Counted from the stretch's first letter, positions 32,496 to 42,692 are shown. The stretch: 61,509 nucleotides of DNA from Leucobacter sp. 7(1) (GCF_900163635.1 NZ_FUID01000063.1:1-61509); one strand, 5' to 3'. Notes: generated by a model not told the origin, from the sequence alone. Translations and numbers: made by a program.

Positions 32496-33479
32496 TTATT
32501 CGGACTTCGAAGGCACTGCGGCGCTCGCGGGGGCGGCGGACTCGGCGGCAATTGCCCCGGCCGGCGTGTCCCCGTGATCGAGCACGTGGTAAAACTCCTC
32601 AGGATTTGCGGTGTCACTCAGGACCGAGTCGAGCGGGTTGCTCCGGCCCGGCAGGTACACCGAGGTCTCAATGCCGACGTGGCGACGACGCTGCACGATG
32701 TAGACAACGATGCCGACAACAATTGCGAGCAGCGCGGCGAGCACGTTCGTACGGATGCCCAGGAAGAGCAGGCTCGGATCAACGCGGAGCGACTCGGTAA
32801 AGGCGCGGCCGATGCCGTACCAGACGAGGTACATCGCGAAGAACATGCCCCAGCGCGGGCGCCACTTGCGCTCGATCGCGAGCAGGACGATGATGCCAAG
32901 GATGTTCCACAGCGCCTCGTAGAGGAAGGTCGGGTGGAACAGGGTGCCCTCGGGCAGGCCAATCGGGAAAGCGGCGTTGCTGGATTCGATCTCGAGGCCC
33001 CAGGGCAGGGTCGTCGGCCCGCCGAAGAGCTCATGGTTGAACCAGTTGCCGAGGCGACCCACCGCCTGCGCGAGCAGGAGGCCCGGGACAAGCGCGTCCG
33101 CGAATGACCAGAACCGGATCCCGGAGATCTTCGAGGCAATGAGCACACCAATGCCGCCGCCGATCAGGGCGCCGAAGATAGCGATGCCGCCGTTCCAGAA
33201 TGCGAGGATCTCGAGCGGGTTTTTGCCGGCGCCAAAGTAGTCGCCCCAGTGTGTGACAACGTGGTACAGGCGAGCCCCGACGATACCGAGCACCAGCGAC
33301 CACACGAGGAAGTCGAACACCGCGCCGCGTTCGCCGCCGCGCTCGCCGATCCGGCGCGCGGTCCAGATCGCGGCGAGCACGATCCCCACAATGATGCAGA
33401 GCGCGTAGAAATAGATCCGCAACGGACCGATCTGAAGGAACTGCATCTCAGGGCTCGGGATGCTCAGTGGGAGAATCAT
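32496..33479 (-). CDS. lgt: Prolipoprotein diacylglyceryl transferase
   Basis: A 327-residue polytopic membrane enzyme that attaches diacylglycerol to the lipobox Cys of prolipoproteins. The Lgt signature GRLGNWFNHELFG lies near residue 143. Seven hydrophobic segments are present, and the C-terminal tail is extended with an Ala/Ser-rich end. A GAGGAG site is close upstream. It lies between trpA and pyk, an arrangement typical of actinobacteria. Confidence 0.96.
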   Translation of the reverse strand: MILPLSIPSPEMQFLQIGPLRIYFYALCIIVGIVLAAIWTARRIGERGGERGAVFDFLVWSLVLGIVGARLYHVVTHWGDYFGAGKNPLEILAFWNGGIAIFGALIGGGIGVLIASKISGIRFWSFADALVPGLLLAQAVGRLGNWFNHELFGGPTTLPWGLEIESSNAAFPIGLPEGTLFHPTFLYEALWNILGIIVLLAIERKWRPRWGMFFAMYLVWYGIGRAFTESLRVDPSLLFLGIRTNVLAALLAIVVGIVVYIVQRRRHVGIETSVYLPGRSNPLDSVLSDTANPEEFYHVLDHGDTPAGAIAAESAAPASAAVPSKSE

Positions 33480-33558
33480 TCACTCCTCTTTCGCCTGCGG
33501 CAGCGCCGCGGGAAGCTACGGGTGGTGCCGCGCCGGAGGCGCGGCCGTCAAGGTCATT

Positions 33559-34359
33559 CTAGCGGGCAGCGGTTCCCGCGGCGATCTGGCGCACGGTTTC
33601 CGCGAGCTGCGGAACTCCACCGTCGCGGAGCGCACGCACAAACGCGGTGCCGACGATCGCGCCATCGGCGTAGTCGAGCGCGGCAGCAACCTGCTCCGCG
33701 GTCGAGATCCCAATGCCAACACAGGCGAGTTCGGCTCCCTGCGCGCGAAGCCGCGCGGTCAGGCCACGAGCCGCAGCATCGAGCTCAGCGCGTTCGCCCG
33801 TGATCCCCATTGTGGAGACTGTGTACACGAAGCCAGTTGTCGAGGCGGCCACCAGCGCGAGGCGCTCATCGCTCGAGCTTGGAGCGGCGAGAAACACGCG
33901 GTCGAGACCGTGCCGATCGCTCGTCTCGATCCAGTCGGCTGCAGCCTCCGGCGTGATGTCCGGCGTGATGAGCCCGGCACCGCCGGCAGCGGCGAGATCC
34001 GCCGCGAAGCGGTCCACACCGTACTGCATGACGGGGTTCCAGTAGGTCATGATGAGCACCGGAACATCGACAGCGTCGCGCACCCGGCGGACTGCGTCAA
34101 ACACGTGTGCGAGTCGGAACCCACCAGCCAGCGCGGTCTGCGTGGCTTCCTGGATGATTGCACCGTCCATCACAGGATCGGAGTAGGGAACGCCGAACTC
34201 GAGTACGTCGACGCCGGCGTGCACCATCGCGATGGCGGCCTCGACGCTTGTGTCCAGATCGGGGAACCCGACGGGCAGGTAGCCGATCAGCGCACCGCGC
34301 CGCTCCGCATTCGCCGCACGAATCGTCTCCGCGACGCGAGACTGGGTGGTGACGCTCAT
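33559..34359 (-). CDS. trpA: Tryptophan synthase alpha chain
   Basis: A 266-residue TIM-barrel enzyme that cleaves indole-3-glycerol phosphate to indole and glyceraldehyde 3-phosphate. The active-site Glu lies in [24 protein letters not shown] and the Asp in the following strand; [12 protein letters not shown] and [12 protein letters not shown] are typical. It overlaps trpB by four bases (ATGA). Confidence 0.97.
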   Translation of the reverse strand: MSVTTQSRVAETIRAANAERRGALIGYLPVGFPDLDTSVEAAIAMVHAGVDVLEFGVPYSDPVMDGAIIQEATQTALAGGFRLAHVFDAVRRVRDAVDVPVLIMTYWNPVMQYGVDRFAADLAAAGGAGLITPDITPEAAADWIETSDRHGLDRVFLAAPSSSDERLALVAASTTGFVYTVSTMGITGERAELDAAARGLTARLRAQGAELACVGIGISTAEQVAAALDYADGAIVGTAFVRALRDGGVPQLAETVRQIAAGTAAR

Positions 34360-35627
34360 TCCTGGATCTCCGCCTCGTTGTCGAACAGGCCGAAGTAGCG
34401 GCCCGCCGTAGCCATGTCCTTGTCGCCGCGCCCAGAAAGGCTGACGGCAATCACCGCGTCGGGCCCGAGCTCTCGGCCGAGGCGCAGTGCGCCCGCGAGT
34501 GCGTGGGCCGACTCGATCGCGGGAATAATGCCCTCGGTGCGACTGAGCAAGCGCAGCGCCTGCATGGCCTCGTCGTCGGTGGCGGGAATGTACTCCGCGC
34601 GGCCGATGTCCGCGAGCCAGGCATGCTCAGGTCCGACGCCCGGATAATCGAGCCCGGCCGAGATCGAATGCGACTCGATCGTCTGACCGTCATCGTCTTG
34701 CAGCACAAACGTGCGCGCACCGTGCAGGATCCCGGGGCGTCCCCGTTCGATCGATGCTGCGTGCCGGGGGGTGTCGACGCCGTCGCCCGCGGCCTCAACG
34801 CCGTAAATCCGGACGTCAGCATCGTCGAGGAACGCGTCGAACATGCCGATCGCGTTCGATCCCCCGCCCACACAGGCCACGACCGCGTCGGGCAGTCGCC
34901 CCACACGCTCGAGGAGCTGCGCGCGCGCCTCCTCCGAGATGATCTTCTGGAAGTCGCGCACCATCGCGGGGAACGGGTGCGGGCCAGCGGCCGTGCCGAA
35001 GATGTAGTTTGTGTGATCCACGGTTGCGACCCAGTCACGGTAGGCCTCGTTGATCGCATCCTTCAGCGTTCGGGAACCGGTGCGCACCGGGATCACTTCC
35101 GCACCCAAAAGGCGCATGCGTGCAACATTGAGCGCCTGGCGCTCGGTGTCGACCTCGCCCATGTAGATTGTGCATTCCAGCCCGAAGAGTGCTGCGGCGG
35201 TCGCGGTCGCAACACCGTGCTGCCCCGCGCCGGTCTCGGCGATGACCCGGCGCTTGCCGAGTCGCTGCGTCAGCAGCGCCTGGCCGAGCACGTTATTGAT
35301 CTTGTGGGAGCCCGTATGGTTCAGGTCTTCCCGCTTCAAGAAGATCCGTGCGCCGCCCGCGTGCGCGGCAAACCGCGGCACCTCAGTGATCGGCGACGGC
35401 CTGCCCGCATACGATTCGAGGAGCTCGACGAGTTCGGCGCGGAACACGGGATCCGCCTGCGCCGCCTCGTAGGCGACAGTCAGTTCATCGATGGCGGCGA
35501 TCAGGGATTCCGGCATGAACCGGCCACCGAAGTCGCCGAAGAAGGGGCCGTGCTGATCGCGCAGGGACGTGACGTGCCCGCCCGAGGCCTCAGCGGGCGT
35601 CGATGCGGGCTCGGGCAGGTGTGTCAT
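34356..35627 (-). CDS. trpB: Tryptophan synthase beta chain (main operon copy)
   Basis: A 423-residue PLP enzyme that joins indole and L-serine to tryptophan. The PLP lysine is in HTGSHKINN near residue 106, [16 protein letters not shown] carries the conserved Glu, and [10 protein letters not shown] is the phosphate-binding loop. The region [11 protein letters not shown] is the usual form for a TrpA-partnered subunit. It lies between trpC and trpA with overlaps. This copy is distinct from the solo paralogue at 50242. Confidence 0.96.
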   Translation of the reverse strand: MTHLPEPASTPAEASGGHVTSLRDQHGPFFGDFGGRFMPESLIAAIDELTVAYEAAQADPVFRAELVELLESYAGRPSPITEVPRFAAHAGGARIFLKREDLNHTGSHKINNVLGQALLTQRLGKRRVIAETGAGQHGVATATAAALFGLECTIYMGEVDTERQALNVARMRLLGAEVIPVRTGSRTLKDAINEAYRDWVATVDHTNYIFGTAAGPHPFPAMVRDFQKIISEEARAQLLERVGRLPDAVVACVGGGSNAIGMFDAFLDDADVRIYGVEAAGDGVDTPRHAASIERGRPGILHGARTFVLQDDDGQTIESHSISAGLDYPGVGPEHAWLADIGRAEYIPATDDEAMQALRLLSRTEGIIPAIESAHALAGALRLGRELGPDAVIAVSLSGRGDKDMATAGRYFGLFDNEAEIQE

Positions 35628-35641
35628 GGAGTTCCTCAGGG

Positions 35642-36412
35642 TCAGACGCTGAGATACGACTGCAGCGTCGCGACGGGGTCGCTGGTGACGAGCGCTTCAC
35701 CCACAAGCACGGCATCGGCACCGGCCTCGCGGTAGTGCTGCACGTCAGCGACGCCCAGCACCGCAGACTCGGCCACACGGACCACGCCAGCGGGGATCTG
35801 ATCGGCCACACGGCCGAACAAATCACGATCAAGTTCAAAAGTCCGCAGATCACGCGCGTTCACACCGATCAGCTGCGAGCCCAGATCAACTGCGCGCGTC
35901 ACCTCATCGGCGGAGTGTGCCTCAACGAGCGGCGTCATGCCGAGTTCGCGCACCATCGTGTACAGGGCCGCAAGCCGATCCTGCGGCAACGCAGCAACGA
36001 TGAGCAGCACAAGATCAGCGCCCGCGGCACGTGCCTCGAGGACCTGGTACTCGTCCCCGATGAACTCCTTGCGGAGCACCGGGATACTCACGGCCTTACG
36101 GACCGCGTCCAGGTCAGCGAGCGAGCCCTTGAACTTCCGTTCCTCGGTGAGCACGCTCACCACGCTTGCGCCGCCCGCCTCGTACTGAGCGGCGAGCGTC
36201 TGGGGCTCAGGGATCTCGGCGAGGTGGCCGCGCGAGGGGCTCGCGCGCTTCACCTCAGCGATGACCTTCATGTGGTCAGCGGGGGCGAGCGCCGCGAGCG
36301 CGTCAAGGGCGGGGGGACGCCGAAGAGCTTCGGCCTCCACCTGAGCGGTAGGCCGAAGCTCCTGGCGAGCCTGCGCGTCCTCGAGGGAACCCGCGAGCAG
36401 TTGCTCGAGCAC
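35642..36412 (-). CDS. trpC: Indole-3-glycerol phosphate synthase, GTG start
   Basis: A 256-residue TIM-barrel enzyme. [15 protein letters not shown] is the conserved substrate-binding signature, [16 protein letters not shown] carries the catalytic Lys region, and [11 protein letters not shown] and AESAV follow. The GTG at 36412 is one base after the stop of the upstream gene (TAGAGTG) and gives the family's normal length; a longer ATG reading lies in the other frame of that gene. It is next to trpB with a 14-base gap. Confidence 0.95.
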   Translation of the reverse strand: MLEQLLAGSLEDAQARQELRPTAQVEAEALRRPPALDALAALAPADHMKVIAEVKRASPSRGHLAEIPEPQTLAAQYEAGGASVVSVLTEERKFKGSLADLDAVRKAVSIPVLRKEFIGDEYQVLEARAAGADLVLLIVAALPQDRLAALYTMVRELGMTPLVEAHSADEVTRAVDLGSQLIGVNARDLRTFELDRDLFGRVADQIPAGVVRVAESAVLGVADVQHYREAGADAVLVGEALVTSDPVATLQSYLSV

Positions 36413-36413
36413 T

Positions 36414-36647
36414 CTACTCGTGCGGCTTGGGTGTGAACTTGGGCCCGTTGACGCCGTAACCGGCCTTCGCAAGGACCCAGCCCAACACTGCGCCCACGAG
36501 GACGATGCCGGCGCACACCCACACCATGGTGGCGTTGTGCAGGAAGAAGAAGACGGTGCCGGCGGCAACGCCAAGCAGCATCACTACGACCGCCGTCCAT
36601 GCGGCTGGCGAATCACCGTGACCGGGGTCTCCGTGCTGGGTACTCAT
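36414..36647 (-). CDS. HGxxPAAW-motif small membrane protein of trp operon
   Basis: A 77-residue protein with HGDSPAAWTAV near residue 10, the conserved HGxxPAAW motif of a small actinobacterial family found upstream of trpC, then two membrane helices (about residues 18-36 and 42-62). The function is unknown; the invariant place in the trp operon suggests a role connected to tryptophan synthesis or transport, which is inference. Confidence 0.88.
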   Translation of the reverse strand: MSTQHGDPGHGDSPAAWTAVVVMLLGVAAGTVFFFLHNATMVWVCAGIVLVGAVLGWVLAKAGYGVNGPKFTPKPHE

Positions 36648-36681
36648 GAATCTCCTCTGAACGGGGTTGTACAGGTCAAGC

Positions 36682-37263
36682 CTAGCGGATTTCTGCGGTC
36701 GGGTCGTCGCCGTCGCTCAGCGCGTCCCAGTCCGAGATCCGATCGGTTCCGCCGTCGGCGCGTTTGCTCGCTGCACCGCCGGTGTCATACTTCCGACCGC
36801 CGGTCACCCAGCGACCCCCGAAGACCACGACAAGAAGACCGATTACCGCGGCGGCGACACCAGCGAAGACGCTGACCCACGCCCACGTCGAGAGCTGACT
36901 CCACACCACGGCATTTGTCGCAGCACCCCCGGTGATTCCGGTGAGCTCAGTGATCTTGCCAGTCACGGCGGCGAGCGGGTTCGCAATCACCCCCGCAGTG
37001 AGTGCAACAAGCCCGGCCCCGAGAAGGACAACGAGGCCACCGAGCACCCGCCGGAACACCGGACCCGCGATTGTCAACGCCAGCGCCGCTGCGACCAGTG
37101 CGATTGCAACCGGGGACAGGGCGGGGTTGACCTCGTGCCCGGTGACCGGAACAAGCTCGTGGGTCCCGTCCAACATAAACGACACCCAGGGCTGGGCGCC
37201 GGCCATCAGGCCCACACCGCCGGCCACCGCGATACCTCCGAGCGACAGCAACTTAGCGCGCAT
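36682..37263 (-). CDS. Trp biosynthesis-associated membrane protein
   Basis: A 193-residue protein with four membrane helices and the early AGAQPWVSF motif, the hallmark of the actinobacterial Trp_oprn_chp family (tryptophan-associated transmembrane protein). It overlaps the trpE end by 11 bases. The role is unknown; proposed transport functions have not been established. Confidence 0.9.
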   Translation of the reverse strand: MRAKLLSLGGIAVAGGVGLMAGAQPWVSFMLDGTHELVPVTGHEVNPALSPVAIALVAAALALTIAGPVFRRVLGGLVVLLGAGLVALTAGVIANPLAAVTGKITELTGITGGAATNAVVWSQLSTWAWVSVFAGVAAAVIGLLVVVFGGRWVTGGRKYDTGGAASKRADGGTDRISDWDALSDGDDPTAEIR

Positions 37264-38836
37264 CGTGCGCCCCCTTCAGATCATGCAGCGTGTTCGCGAT
37301 GGCAATGGCGCGCAGTGGAGCGGCGGCCTTACTGCGGCACTCCGCGTCCTCGGACTCGGGCACCGAGTCCGCAACAATTCCCGCACCGGCCTGCACCATC
37401 GCCACGCCATCTTTGATCGTGGCGGTACGGATCGCAATTGCGAGATCCGCGGCACCCCCGAGGCCGAAGTAGCCGACCACGCCACCGTACACACCGCGAC
37501 GGACGGGCTCCAGGGCGTCAATAATCTCGAGTGCACGCGGCTTCGGAGCACCCGAGAGCGTTCCGGCAGGGAACGTGGCACGGAACACATCAATCGGGCT
37601 CTGATCCGGCCGCGACTGGCCCTCAACTGTTGACACGATATGCATGATGTGGCTGTAGCGTTCCACGCGCATGAACTCGGTGACTTCCACGGAGGACGGC
37701 TCGCAGGCGCGCAGCAGATCATTCCGGGCGAGATCCACAAGCATCAGATGCTCAGCGCGTTCCTTTTCGTCCGCGAGCAGTTCGCGCTCATGCAGCTGGT
37801 CTTCTTCAACCGTCGCGCCGCGGGGCCGGGAACCCGCGATCGGGTGGGTGCGCACGTGGCCGTCCTCCTGGACGGTGACGAGCGCTTCGGGACTCGATCC
37901 GACAACGGCGAACGGCTGGCCGTCAGCGTCCTCGAGCTGCAGCAGGTACAAATACGGGCTCGGGTTCAGGTGGCGCAGCACACGGTATACATCGAGCGGC
38001 GCCGCGCTGCACTCCTGGTCGAAGCGCTGTGAGGGCACAACCTGGAACACATCACCGTCCACGATGTGGCGCTTCGCGACATCGACCGCGGCCATAAACT
38101 CTGGCGTCGTGGTGAGGCGGGCCGGATCCGGCATCGCGTCGCGGTCGAGCACACCCAGCGGCGAGGCAATCGGGGCCGCAAGTGCGGCCTGGAGCGCGTC
38201 AAGCCGGGCCTGCGCGTCAGCCCACTGGGCGTCGGCAGTCGTCGCGGCATGATCCGGCGCTCCATCCGCGTGCGCGGCGTCATTGAGCACGTTGGCGAGC
38301 AGCACCACGCTGCCCTCACGGTGATCAATCACCACGAGCTCAGACACAAAACTGAGACCCTGCGTCGGCAGCCCAGGACCGTGTGTCGGGCCGTGCTCGA
38401 GGCGCTCGAACTCCCGGACCGTGTCCCAGCCGAGGTACCCGACGAAGCCGCTCGCGAGGGGCGGCAGACCGGCCACCTGCGGGGCGCGCCAGCGCTCGTA
38501 CACAGCCTGCAGTGCGGCAACGGGTGCGAGATGCCCCAGGCCGCCTGGGAGCAGGCGCTCCTCGGAGACCTCCGCAGCGGAACCGGGGACCCAGTGGGCA
38601 CGGCCATCGCGCTCGCTCAGCACGCCGAAGCTGCCGGCCCCCACGAAGCTGAAGCGCGTCCACACGCCGCCCTGCTCCGCGGATTCCAGCAAGAAGGTGC
38701 CGGCGCGCGATCCGGCGACCTTTCGGTAGATGCTGACCGGAGTATCCGCGTCAGCGAACACCTCGCGGCAGACGGGGATCACAGCGTGGGTGGTGCGCGC
38801 GGCGTCAAACGCTGCGCGAGTGGTCGTCAGGGTCAC
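37253..38836 (-). CDS. trpE: Anthranilate synthase component I, GTG start
   Basis: A 527-residue enzyme that makes anthranilate from chorismate with an amidotransferase partner. FLLESAEQGGVW near residue 48 contains the LLES element of tryptophan feedback inhibition. The chorismate-binding half has PIAGSRPRGAT, DLARNDLLRAC, HIVSTVEG and TFPAGTLSGAPK. The amidotransferase (trpG) and trpD are not in the window. No tandem-Trp leader is seen in the 59 bases between it and hisI, so attenuation is not evident for this operon. Confidence 0.96.
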   Translation of the reverse strand: MTLTTTRAAFDAARTTHAVIPVCREVFADADTPVSIYRKVAGSRAGTFLLESAEQGGVWTRFSFVGAGSFGVLSERDGRAHWVPGSAAEVSEERLLPGGLGHLAPVAALQAVYERWRAPQVAGLPPLASGFVGYLGWDTVREFERLEHGPTHGPGLPTQGLSFVSELVVIDHREGSVVLLANVLNDAAHADGAPDHAATTADAQWADAQARLDALQAALAAPIASPLGVLDRDAMPDPARLTTTPEFMAAVDVAKRHIVDGDVFQVVPSQRFDQECSAAPLDVYRVLRHLNPSPYLYLLQLEDADGQPFAVVGSSPEALVTVQEDGHVRTHPIAGSRPRGATVEEDQLHERELLADEKERAEHLMLVDLARNDLLRACEPSSVEVTEFMRVERYSHIMHIVSTVEGQSRPDQSPIDVFRATFPAGTLSGAPKPRALEIIDALEPVRRGVYGGVVGYFGLGGAADLAIAIRTATIKDGVAMVQAGAGIVADSVPESEDAECRSKAAAPLRAIAIANTLHDLKGAHDAR

Positions 38837-38895
38837 CGTCTCAGCCTATCGGGCGAGGCGGGCCCTAACGCACCCGAGCGTTCAGGTGATGCGGA

Positions 38896-39261
38896 TCAGG
38901 CGTCCGGTGCCGCAGAGTCACCGACGATCGCCGGGATCTCGCGGCCGGTGAAGCAGCTGCGCGTTCCCGTGTGGCAGGCCGCACCGAGCTGCTCGACGCG
39001 GACGAGCAACGTGTCGCCGTCGCAGTCCATCGCAACGCTTCGGACATACTGGCGGTGACCGGAGGTGTCGCCCTTGCGCCAGTACTCTCCCCGGGAGCGA
39101 GACCAGAAGGTCACCCGTCCCGTGGTCAGCGTGCGCTGCAGCGCCTCGTGGTCCATCCAGGCGAGCATCAGCACCTCGCCGGAGGCGTCGTCCTGAATGA
39201 TCGCCGGGAGCAGTCCACTTTCATCGAAGCGAATTTCCGCGGGAACCGAGTTTGTGGTCAC
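38896..39261 (-). CDS. hisI: Phosphoribosyl-AMP cyclohydrolase, GTG start
   Basis: A 121-residue zinc enzyme that opens the purine ring of PR-AMP in histidine synthesis. [21 protein letters not shown] is the typical core; [21 protein letters not shown] contains the metal-binding Asp and Cys residues. It is the separate HisI domain, without HisE, which is encoded separately here. It starts three bases after hisF. Confidence 0.96.
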   Translation of the reverse strand: MTTNSVPAEIRFDESGLLPAIIQDDASGEVLMLAWMDHEALQRTLTTGRVTFWSRSRGEYWRKGDTSGHRQYVRSVAMDCDGDTLLVRVEQLGAACHTGTRSCFTGREIPAIVGDSAAPDA

Positions 39262-39264
39262 GGT

Positions 39265-40053
39265 TTACGCTCCCGTCGCTGTGTCGCCGGTCAGGCGCAC
39301 GGTGTGGCCCGCATCAGCGAGCGCCCGCTTCACCTCACCGATCGTGAAGGTGTTGTAGTGGAATACCGAGGCGGCGAGCACCGCGTCGGCCCCAGCCGCC
39401 ACGGCGGGCGCGAAGTGTTCGAGCTTGCCCGCGCCGCCAGACGCGATGACGGGAACATCGGAGACGGCGCGAACCAGTGCCGTGAGCTCCAGGTCGAAGC
39501 CCTCCTGTGTGCCGTCGGCGTCCATCGAGTTCACGAGCAATTCGCCGGCCCCGCGTTCCACCGCTTCCTTGCACCAGGCGATCGCGTCGAGGTCGGTTTC
39601 GCGTTTGCCACCGTGGGTGGTCACCACAAAGCCGGAGGGCATGCGATCGCTCCGCTTCACGTCGAGCGACAGCACAAGCACCTGCGCGCCGAAGCGATCC
39701 GCGATCTCGCCGATCACCTCGGGACGCGCAATTGCCCCGCTGTTGATTCCGACTTTGTCCGCACCGACGCCAAGCAGGCGCGCCACGTCCTCAGCGCTGC
39801 GCACCCCGCCGCCGACTGTCAGCGGGATAAAAACCTGCTCGGCGGTGCGCTGGACCACGTCGTAGGTTGTGGACCGATCGTCGACCGTGGCGGTGACATC
39901 GAGGAACGTGAGCTCATCGGCGCCCTGCTCTGCGTAGCGCGCGGCGAGCTCGACCGGGTCCCCTGCATCACGCAGGTTCAGAAAGTTCACGCCCTTCACG
40001 ACGCGGCCTGCGGCGACGTCAAGACAGGGGATCACCCGAGTTGCGAGAGTCAT
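39265..40053 (-). CDS. hisF: Imidazole glycerol phosphate synthase subunit HisF
   Basis: A 262-residue TIM barrel, the cyclase half of the HisF/HisH complex. The phosphate site sequences [18 protein letters not shown] and [11 protein letters not shown] are present, as are [16 protein letters not shown] (active-site Asp) and [13 protein letters not shown]. The hisH gene is not in the window. Confidence 0.97.
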   Translation of the reverse strand: MTLATRVIPCLDVAAGRVVKGVNFLNLRDAGDPVELAARYAEQGADELTFLDVTATVDDRSTTYDVVQRTAEQVFIPLTVGGGVRSAEDVARLLGVGADKVGINSGAIARPEVIGEIADRFGAQVLVLSLDVKRSDRMPSGFVVTTHGGKRETDLDAIAWCKEAVERGAGELLVNSMDADGTQEGFDLELTALVRAVSDVPVIASGGAGKLEHFAPAVAAGADAVLAASVFHYNTFTIGEVKRALADAGHTVRLTGDTATGA

Positions 40054-40067
40054 GATCCGCTCCCCCG

Positions 40068-40910
40068 TTACAGCCGTGCAGCGTGGATCGGCGTCACCAG
40101 AATTGCGCGCGCACCCAGGTCGTACAGCTCGTCCATGATCGTGTTCGCCTCATCCGCACGCACCATCACACGGACGGCCACCCAGGCCTCGTCCTTCAGC
40201 GGCGACACCGTCGGCGACTCCATGCCACCGGCCACCTGGGACGCAGCCTCAAGCTGGTCCGCGGGCAGGTCGTAGTCCATCAGCACATACTTGCGGGCCA
40301 CGAGCACACCGCGGAGGCGGCGCAACAGTCGCTCGATCCCGGGGTGTTCGTTTGGGCCGCCGATCAGCACCGCGGTCGACTCGAGGATGACCGGGCCGAA
40401 GATTTCCAGGCCGGCCGCACGCAGCGTCGCACCTGTCGACACCACATCCGCCACGGCGTCGGCAACACCCAGTTGCACCGCCGACTCGACGGCACCGTCG
40501 AGCTTGACGAGCGAGGAGACGATCCCGCGCGCGCGCAGGAAGTCGTCAACAAGCTGCGGGTAACTCGTCGCGATCCGCTTCCCGGCGAGGTGTTCCAGCT
40601 CCGAGAGTTCGCCCCCGGCGGGCGCCGCGAAACGGAACGTGGAGTCGCCAAATTCAAGCGTCTCGATCTCCGTCGCGGCGGAACCCGAGTCGAGCAGCAG
40701 ATCCCGGCCAGTGATGCCGACATCGAGGGCACCGGAGCCCACATAGGTCGCGATGTCACGGGGGCGCAGGTAGAAAAACTCGACATCATTGCGGGTGTCC
40801 GCGTGGACAAGCTTGCGGCTGTCGCGGCGGCCCGAATAGCCCGCCTCCGTCAGCATGTCGGCGGCGATCTCTGACAGCGATCCCTTGTTGGGGACGGCGA
40901 TGCGAAGCAT
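40068..40910 (-). CDS. hisG: ATP phosphoribosyltransferase
   Basis: A 280-residue enzyme that joins ATP and PRPP in the first step of histidine synthesis. The ATG at 40910 gives the conserved N terminus [26 protein letters not shown] and [16 protein letters not shown] are the substrate segments, and the C-terminal region beginning near residue 205 is the long-form regulatory domain that binds histidine. It lies between hisE and hisF. Confidence 0.97.
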   Translation of the reverse strand: MLRIAVPNKGSLSEIAADMLTEAGYSGRRDSRKLVHADTRNDVEFFYLRPRDIATYVGSGALDVGITGRDLLLDSGSAATEIETLEFGDSTFRFAAPAGGELSELEHLAGKRIATSYPQLVDDFLRARGIVSSLVKLDGAVESAVQLGVADAVADVVSTGATLRAAGLEIFGPVILESTAVLIGGPNEHPGIERLLRRLRGVLVARKYVLMDYDLPADQLEAASQVAGGMESPTVSPLKDEAWVAVRVMVRADEANTIMDELYDLGARAILVTPIHAARL

Positions 40911-41008
40911 GAGTGGAGGGATTCCTTCCGTGGTGGCAGCCGAATCTGCAGCGTGCCGGGTGATGGTGAGGTCAGCGGCAAGCGTCGGCGCGCGAAAGGG
41001 CACCGACG

Positions 41009-41272
41009 CTACAGATGCGTGTACACGTCCTCGAGGGTCAAACCCTTAGCGAGCATGAGCACCTGCAAGTGGTAGAGCAGCTGGCTAATTTCCTCAGCGC
41101 ACTCGGCGTCGGACTCGTGCTCCGCGGCCATCCAGACCTCGGCGGCCTCCTCCACGATCTTCTTCCCGATCGAGTGGATACCGGCGTCGAGGCGCGCGAC
41201 AGTGTCGCTCCCCTCGGGGCGGGAGATGGCCTTCGCGCTGAGTTCCGCGAACAGATCGTCAAACGACTTCAC
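41009..41272 (-). CDS. hisE: Phosphoribosyl-ATP pyrophosphatase
   Basis: An 87-residue MazG-fold enzyme that removes pyrophosphate from PR-ATP in histidine synthesis. The motif [17 protein letters not shown] carries the metal-binding Glu residues. It is the first his gene in this cluster and is separated from rpe by an 87-base gap that may hold a promoter. Confidence 0.95.
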   Translation of the reverse strand: MKSFDDLFAELSAKAISRPEGSDTVARLDAGIHSIGKKIVEEAAEVWMAAEHESDAECAEEISQLLYHLQVLMLAKGLTLEDVYTHL

Positions 41273-41359
41273 AGGACCACACTACCGCGTTTCTGTCCGG
41301 CCGCGCGCACGGCCACCGGCCGGATGGGCACATGGCCCTCTCCCGCCGGGCGCGGCGAG

Positions 41360-42022
41360 CTAGTGTGTGTGCTTCGCCGCGGCCACTCGGAGCTCCGCGA
41401 TGCGGTCCTCGGGGACCCCGCCATACACCGCCGATCCAGCCACAAATGTGTCGGCCCCAGCTTCTGCGGCGATCCCGATCGTGTCCTTCGTGATCCCGCC
41501 ATCCACCTGCAGCCACAGGTCGAGGCCGAGCCGAGACTTCGCCTCGGCGAACCGCTGCAGCTTCGGCATCATGTCTGCCATGAACGACTGGCCACCGAAG
41601 CCGGGCTCGACAGTCATGACCAGGACCTGATCGAACTCGGGCAGCAACTCCAAGTAGGGTTCGGGGTCGGTGCCGGGCTTGAGCGCGATGCCGGCGCGGG
41701 CACCGATGTCGCGGATCTTGCGGGCGAGGGCGACCGGATCGGCCGCCGCTTCGGCGTGGAAGGTGACGGAGTACGCGCCGAGCTCAGCGTAGCCCGGCGC
41801 CCAGCGGTCGGCGTCGGCGATCATGAGGTGCACGTCGAGCGGGACCGGGGACACTGCCTGGATGCGCTCCACGATCGGCGGGCCCATCGTGAGGTTCGGT
41901 ACGAAGTGGTTGTCCATGACGTCGACGTGGACGAGATCCGCCGTGCGGATCGCCTCAAGCTCGGCCTGAAGGTTCACGAAGTCGGCGGACAGAATGCTGG
42001 GGTTAATGCGCTGCGCGGTCAC
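41360..42022 (-). CDS. rpe: Ribulose-phosphate 3-epimerase, GTG start
   Basis: A 220-residue TIM barrel that interconverts ribulose 5-phosphate and xylulose 5-phosphate. [26 protein letters not shown] (metal-binding His and Asp), [14 protein letters not shown] and [10 protein letters not shown] are the family's segments. It supplies sugars for PRPP, used by hisG and the trp pathway downstream. The upstream region is repeat-rich. Confidence 0.97.
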   Translation of the reverse strand: MTAQRINPSILSADFVNLQAELEAIRTADLVHVDVMDNHFVPNLTMGPPIVERIQAVSPVPLDVHLMIADADRWAPGYAELGAYSVTFHAEAAADPVALARKIRDIGARAGIALKPGTDPEPYLELLPEFDQVLVMTVEPGFGGQSFMADMMPKLQRFAEAKSRLGLDLWLQVDGGITKDTIGIAAEAGADTFVAGSAVYGGVPEDRIAELRVAAAKHTH

Positions 42023-42062
42023 GTTCCCATTCTACGCGCGCCCCAGTCTTGCGCCGACCCCG

Positions 42063-42117
42063 CAATTTGGCACCTCATCCGCCTCCGAAAGGTGCGCGAT
42101 TGCGTTCTCAGCGACAG
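42063..42117 (+). repeat. Palindromic dispersed repeat, copy 1
   Basis: The left arm (AATTTGGCACCT) faces a right arm (AGGTGCGCGATTG) about 17 bases away and is followed by CGTTCTCAGCG. It shares the arm/gap/tail layout with copies at 42466, 42638, 59254 and 59382. Confidence 0.7.
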
Positions 42118-42161
42118 TGCATGCGGGCAAGGACGAGGAGGGGCCAGGAAGGGTGAGGAGC

Positions 42162-42212
42162 GCAGGCTGATGAGAGCAGAGTGAGGAGAGCAGGCTGATG
42201 AGAGCAGAGTGA
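42162..42212 (+). repeat. 28-bp tandem duplication
   Basis: A 23-base word beginning GCAGGCTGATGAGAGC occurs at 42162-42184 and again exactly at 42190-42212, giving a 28-base period together with the GAGGAG linker. Confidence 0.85.
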
Positions 42213-42332
42213 TGTTTGGCTTGGTGAGGCGGTGTGATTCCCCTAGCCTGAGCCGGCCGCCCTGTGCCCACAGCCCGTTCCTGCCCACACCGCGCCACCC
42301 TACTCGCCTACCCCGCCGGTGCCGGAACCTCG

Positions 42333-42379
42333 CTCTCGCACTCTCGCACTCTCGCACTCTCGCACTCTCGCACTCTGCA
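42333..42379 (+). repeat. Octanucleotide microsatellite (CTCTCGCA)
   Basis: Five perfect copies of CTCTCGCA at 42333-42372, then a degenerate sixth. It lies in non-coding DNA between rpe and rsmB. The unit is not a multiple of three, so it would shift frames if it were inside a gene. Confidence 0.9.
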
Positions 42380-42465
42380 AGGCATCACAACGCGCCAGAC
42401 GACCTGCTCGCCAGGAGTTTTCTGTCTTGACTCATGCACACACCACCAAAACCCTCACCGAGTCC

Positions 42466-42521
42466 GCATTCACGCACCTCAATGACCCAAAAAAGGTGCG
42501 AGATTGCGTTCTGGGCGAAGG
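42466..42521 (+). repeat. Palindromic dispersed repeat, copy 2
   Basis: The left arm CATTCACGCACCT and right arm AGGTGCGAGATTG are separated by 15-17 bases with an A-rich loop, and followed by CGTTCTGGGCG. It has the same layout as copy 1. Confidence 0.75.
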
Positions 42522-42582
42522 ACGCGGGCTGGGCAGGGTGGGTCAATGCCCACACCCTGCCAATCCCCCACTCAATCCAGGC

Positions 42583-42618
42583 ACTCACACTCATCCAGGC
42601 ACTCACACTCATCCAGGC
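42583..42618 (+). repeat. 18-bp tandem repeat
   Basis: ACTCACACTCATCCAGGC occurs at 42583-42600 and exactly again at 42601-42618, with a partial unit upstream (ACTCAATCCAGGC). Confidence 0.85.
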
Positions 42619-42637
42619 ACATCCCACGCCAAAACTT

Positions 42638-42692
42638 CACTTACGCACGTGGCAAGCTCCATCAACGAGCGAGATTGCGTTCTCGGCGGTGG
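42638..42692 (+). repeat. Palindromic dispersed repeat, copy 3
   Basis: It ends GCGAGATTGCGTTCTCGGCG, sharing the tail with copies 1, 2 and 5. The left arm (ACTTACGCACGT) is more degraded. It lies about 35 bases from the rsmB stop. Confidence 0.7.

Noticed and set aside
33527-33545. Terminator between trpA and lgt
   Set aside because: An 8-bp GC stem exists but there is no T-run and lgt follows immediately, so co-transcription is more likely.
38837-38895. Trp leader before trpE
   Set aside because: No short frame with tandem TGG and no terminator stem in this gap.
42264-42627. Small open frames across the repeat tracts
   Set aside because: They are created by the tandem repeats themselves, lack ribosome sites and have abnormal composition.
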